This document shows positions 61,891-64,000 of a stretch of 64,000 bases of DNA, in pieces. Source of the DNA: Cognatiyoonia sediminum (GTDB lineage: Bacteria > Pseudomonadota > Alphaproteobacteria > Rhodobacterales > Rhodobacteraceae); the NCBI RefSeq assembly GCF_900129845.1, contig NZ_FQXB01000006.1:62001-126000 (forward strand), in the 5' to 3' direction. The notes under the pieces are model-generated. The model saw only the letters and a program-made list of their open reading frames with translations, was not told the origin of the DNA and ran no database searches. Position 1 is the first letter of the stretch; each line of letters starts with the position of its first letter. A program made the position numbers and the translations under genes.

Positions 61891-63102
61891 TTATACCCTT
61901 TCGATGATTGTTGCCGCACCCATGCCGGACGCGATGCAGAGCGTGGCGAGGCCGGTGCCTTTGCCGGTGCGCTCCAATTCGTCCAGCAATGTGCCGATGA
62001 TGATCGCGCCTGTCGCACCCAGCGGGTGGCCCATCGCAATAGAGCCGCCGTTAACGTTGACGAGGCTGTCATCGACATCAAAGCGCTGCATGAAGCGCAG
62101 AACAACGGAAGCGAATGCTTCGTTCACTTCGAAAAGGTCGATGTCGCTGATCGACATGCCTGAATCCGCGAGGATCTTTTCGGTCACTGGAACCGGTCCT
62201 GTCAGCATGATGGTTGGATCCGTGCCGATTTTTGCGGTCGCTTTGATGCGTGCGCGAGGTTTCAGGCCATGTGCTTCGCCGAACTCTTTGTTACCGATCA
62301 GAACGCCTGCGGAGCCGTCCACGATACCAGAGGAGTTACCCGCGTGGTGGATGTGGTTGATTTTTTCCAGATGCGGGTATTTGAGCAGGGCAACATTGTC
62401 GAAGCCCGGCATCACTTCACCCATCTGCTGGAACGACGCGTTCAAAGACCCAAGCGCCTGCATGTCCGTGCCGGGGCGCATGTATTCGTCGTTGTCGAGG
62501 ATCGTCAGGCCATTGATGTCCTTGACGGGAACGATGGATTTCTCAAACCGATTGTCAGCCCAAGCTGCTGCTGCGCGGTTTTGGCTTTCGACAGCTAGTG
62601 CGTCGGCGTCATCACGCGAAAACCCATATTCGGTTGCGATGATGTCAGCTGAAATACCCTGTGGCACGAAATACGTGTCCATCGCGATGGATGGGTCAAC
62701 CGCAATCGCAGCACCGTCGGAGCCCATGGCCACACGGCCCATCATTTCGACACCGCCAGCGATGTAAGCTTGGCCTGCGCCGCCTTTGACTTGGTTCGCG
62801 GCGAGGTTCACAGCTTCCATACCAGACGCACAGAAACGGTTGATGGCAAGGCCTGGGATGCTTTCATCAAGGTCGGAGGCCAAAACAGCGGTTCGTGCAA
62901 GGCAGCCGCCTTGTTCGCCAACTTGGGTCACGTTGCCCCAGATCACGTCCTCGACCGCGTGGCCTTCGAGGCCGTTGCGCTCTTTAAGGGAATTCAAAAC
63001 ACCTGCGGAAAGGCGTGCTGATGTCACCTCATGCAAGCTGCCGTCTTTGCGGCCTTTGCCACGCGGGGTGCGTACGGCATCGTAGATATAGGCTTCTGTC
63101 AT
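61891..63102 (-). CDS. acetyl-CoA acyltransferase (FadA-like thiolase)
   Basis: A 403-residue thiolase. The acyl-enzyme Cys lies in NRFCASGMEAVNLAANQV near residue 90, the catalytic His in NVNGGSIAMGHPLGATGA, and the C-terminal Cys in LCIASGMGAATI. It releases acetyl-CoA in the last step of beta-oxidation. It begins 11 bp after the GST stop and is followed by the 153-aa gene, so GST, thiolase, 153-aa protein and the FadB-like enzyme form one transcription unit. Confidence 0.92.
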   Translation of the reverse strand: MTEAYIYDAVRTPRGKGRKDGSLHEVTSARLSAGVLNSLKERNGLEGHAVEDVIWGNVTQVGEQGGCLARTAVLASDLDESIPGLAINRFCASGMEAVNLAANQVKGGAGQAYIAGGVEMMGRVAMGSDGAAIAVDPSIAMDTYFVPQGISADIIATEYGFSRDDADALAVESQNRAAAAWADNRFEKSIVPVKDINGLTILDNDEYMRPGTDMQALGSLNASFQQMGEVMPGFDNVALLKYPHLEKINHIHHAGNSSGIVDGSAGVLIGNKEFGEAHGLKPRARIKATAKIGTDPTIMLTGPVPVTEKILADSGMSISDIDLFEVNEAFASVVLRFMQRFDVDDSLVNVNGGSIAMGHPLGATGAIIIGTLLDELERTGKGTGLATLCIASGMGAATIIERV

Positions 63103-63113
63103 TGTCGTCTCCT

Positions 63114-63746
63114 TCAGGATGCGCCGGGGAAGGCTCGGGGCATCAGATCATAGGGGTGTTTCCAACCGTCGAGTGCTGAGATGTTGCCCAGCCAACGGTC
63201 GATATTGGGAAAATCGGTGCGGTTAAATCCAAAGGGTTCTGGGTAATAGAGATAGGAACAGCAGGAGAGGTCTGCATTGGTGACGTTGCGACCAACGATC
63301 CAATCACGTCCCTCTAGGTGCATGTTCAAAGTATTATAAGCCGCAGCGAGACGGCTTTGGCTGAACTTGATGACTTGTTCTGGGCGTTTGTCTTCGGGAA
63401 GGAAGTTCATCAAAAAGCGGGTCATGCCAGCTTGAGAGCTGAGTTTGTGATTGTCCCACAAGACCCAGCGCAGAACTTCGTATTTCTCTGCAGCTTCACC
63501 GCCAAACTTGCCGGTTTTGTCGGTGATATATTGCTGAATGGCGCCGGACTGGCTGAGGCTGAAATCGCCGTCGATCAAAAGCGGGGCCTCTGCCATGACG
63601 TTCTGTTCGCGATAGGCGTCGGTGCGGGAGCCGCCGTTGAAGAAATCAACTTTGACAACCTCCCACTCAAGCCCTGCGAGTTCGAGGGCGAGGGCGGCTT
63701 TGTAGGCGTTTCCGCTTTCGCCGAAGCAATGCAGTTTGATTGTCAT
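63114..63746 (-). CDS. glutathione S-transferase family protein
   Basis: A 210-residue GST. The N-terminal thioredoxin-like domain has KLHCFGESGNAYKAALALEL with the likely catalytic Ser, and ENVMAEAPLLIDGDFSLSQS (glutathione gamma-Glu site ES-like QS). The C-terminal helical domain includes GRNVTNADLSCCSYLYYPE. Its role next to beta-oxidation genes is unknown; it may detoxify reactive acyl products. First gene of the operon on the minus strand. Confidence 0.85.
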   Translation of the reverse strand: MTIKLHCFGESGNAYKAALALELAGLEWEVVKVDFFNGGSRTDAYREQNVMAEAPLLIDGDFSLSQSGAIQQYITDKTGKFGGEAAEKYEVLRWVLWDNHKLSSQAGMTRFLMNFLPEDKRPEQVIKFSQSRLAAAYNTLNMHLEGRDWIVGRNVTNADLSCCSYLYYPEPFGFNRTDFPNIDRWLGNISALDGWKHPYDLMPRAFPGAS

Positions 63747-63763
63747 ATCGCGACCTCCCTTCG

Positions 63764-63976
63764 CTATTTCTTTCGGTCTGGTAGCTCCGTCTGAAAAATC
63801 TTCAGGCGGTGTCCAAACGTGTCTTCGTTTAGGACGCTATCGAAGTTCTCAAACAGAAACGACAGTGCCTCTCCTTCTTCCAGAGTGCTCTCTTTCGCGA
63901 ACCGTTTCAGCCTGCGGTAGCCATCTTCGGTCATTGCGACAGGGAAGCGGCGGGTTAGGCGAAGGCGTTTGGGCAT
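63764..63976 (-). CDS. conserved small protein of unknown function
   Basis: A 70-residue basic protein: MPKRLRLTRRFPVAMTEDGY then RRLKRFAKESTLEEGEALSF and an acidic patch before TFGHRLKIFQTELPDRKK. GAGGA precedes the ATG at 63976. It has no signal peptide. It lies 17 bp upstream of the GST gene on the same strand and may be the first gene of the fad operon. No domain recognised. Confidence 0.62.
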   Translation of the reverse strand: MPKRLRLTRRFPVAMTEDGYRRLKRFAKESTLEEGEALSFLFENFDSVLNEDTFGHRLKIFQTELPDRKK

Positions 63977-64000
63977 CTGGTCCTCAATGTGGTTAGGGTG

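Noticed and set aside
1-64000. CRISPR arrays, tRNA/rRNA genes, insertion sequences
   Set aside because: No regularly spaced repeats, no tRNA-like T-arm plus anticodon patterns and no transposase or integrase reading frames were seen by eye.

Overview
The window looks like a stretch of chromosome from a marine alphaproteobacterium of the Roseobacter group (Rhodobacterales). The genus cannot be fixed from sequence alone. The assignment rests on a GcrA cell-cycle regulator, a DmdB-type acyl-CoA ligase, a MeaB GTPase with a propionyl-CoA synthetase, an entericidin-like lipoprotein, a Hint-domain protein, and GC-rich coding sequence with short operons and many overlapping stop/start codons. No rRNA, tRNA, CRISPR array, transposase or prophage block was recognised.

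Layout. 1-5.4 kb: UbiK-like factor, MFS transporter, M42 peptidase, YbjN-like protein, then proC, a CsaA-like tRNA-binding protein and a 2-hydroxyacid dehydrogenase. 5.4-10 kb: thymidine kinase, a CII-like DNA-binding protein coupled to ArsH, and a polyamine-type operon (81-aa protein, histone-deacetylase-like amidohydrolase, agmatinase-like ureohydrolase). 10-18.5 kb: M48 lipoprotein protease, small membrane proteins, TrhA, DgkA, TPR protein, YigZ-like, DCC protein, an AT-rich SIR2-like gene broken by a stop codon, rimO, gcrA and an ABC-2 permease. 18.6-29.7 kb: argD-argF behind a possible Arg leader peptide, Nudix, hrpB, rpmB, meaB, sirtuin, LMW-PTP and lepA. 29.8-31.3 kb: an AT-rich AAA ATPase split by a frameshift. 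31.5-37 kb: MBL-fold protein, DoxX, a gene-poor interval, dadA, entericidin, and three tandem small basic paralogs followed by a three-hairpin candidate RNA. 37-47 kb: hydrolase, DUF817, glyA, nadK, CIA30, a BesD-like oxygenase, prpE, maeB. 47.2-51.8 kb: nucleoside salvage operon cdd-deoA-deoB-add-upp. 51.9-56 kb: SPOR protein, a membrane-anchored unknown, and a multihaem c / DUF3365 / four-helix b cytochrome module. 56-64 kb: dmdB-like ligase, sulfotransferase, Hint protein, a fatty-acid oxidation operon (GST, thiolase, 153-aa protein, FadB-like enzyme) and a 70-aa protein.

Functional threads are nucleoside salvage, fatty acid, propionate and C4-acid metabolism (FadB/FadA, PrpE, MeaB, MaeB), amino-acid metabolism (ProC, ArgD, ArgF, GlyA, DadA-like), and translation and RNA factors (LepA, RimO, L28, HrpB). 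The least explained items are the three tandem paralogs with repeated leaders and their downstream hairpins, the cytochrome module, a roughly 150-nt hairpin repeat present three times, and the two damaged AT-rich accessory genes.
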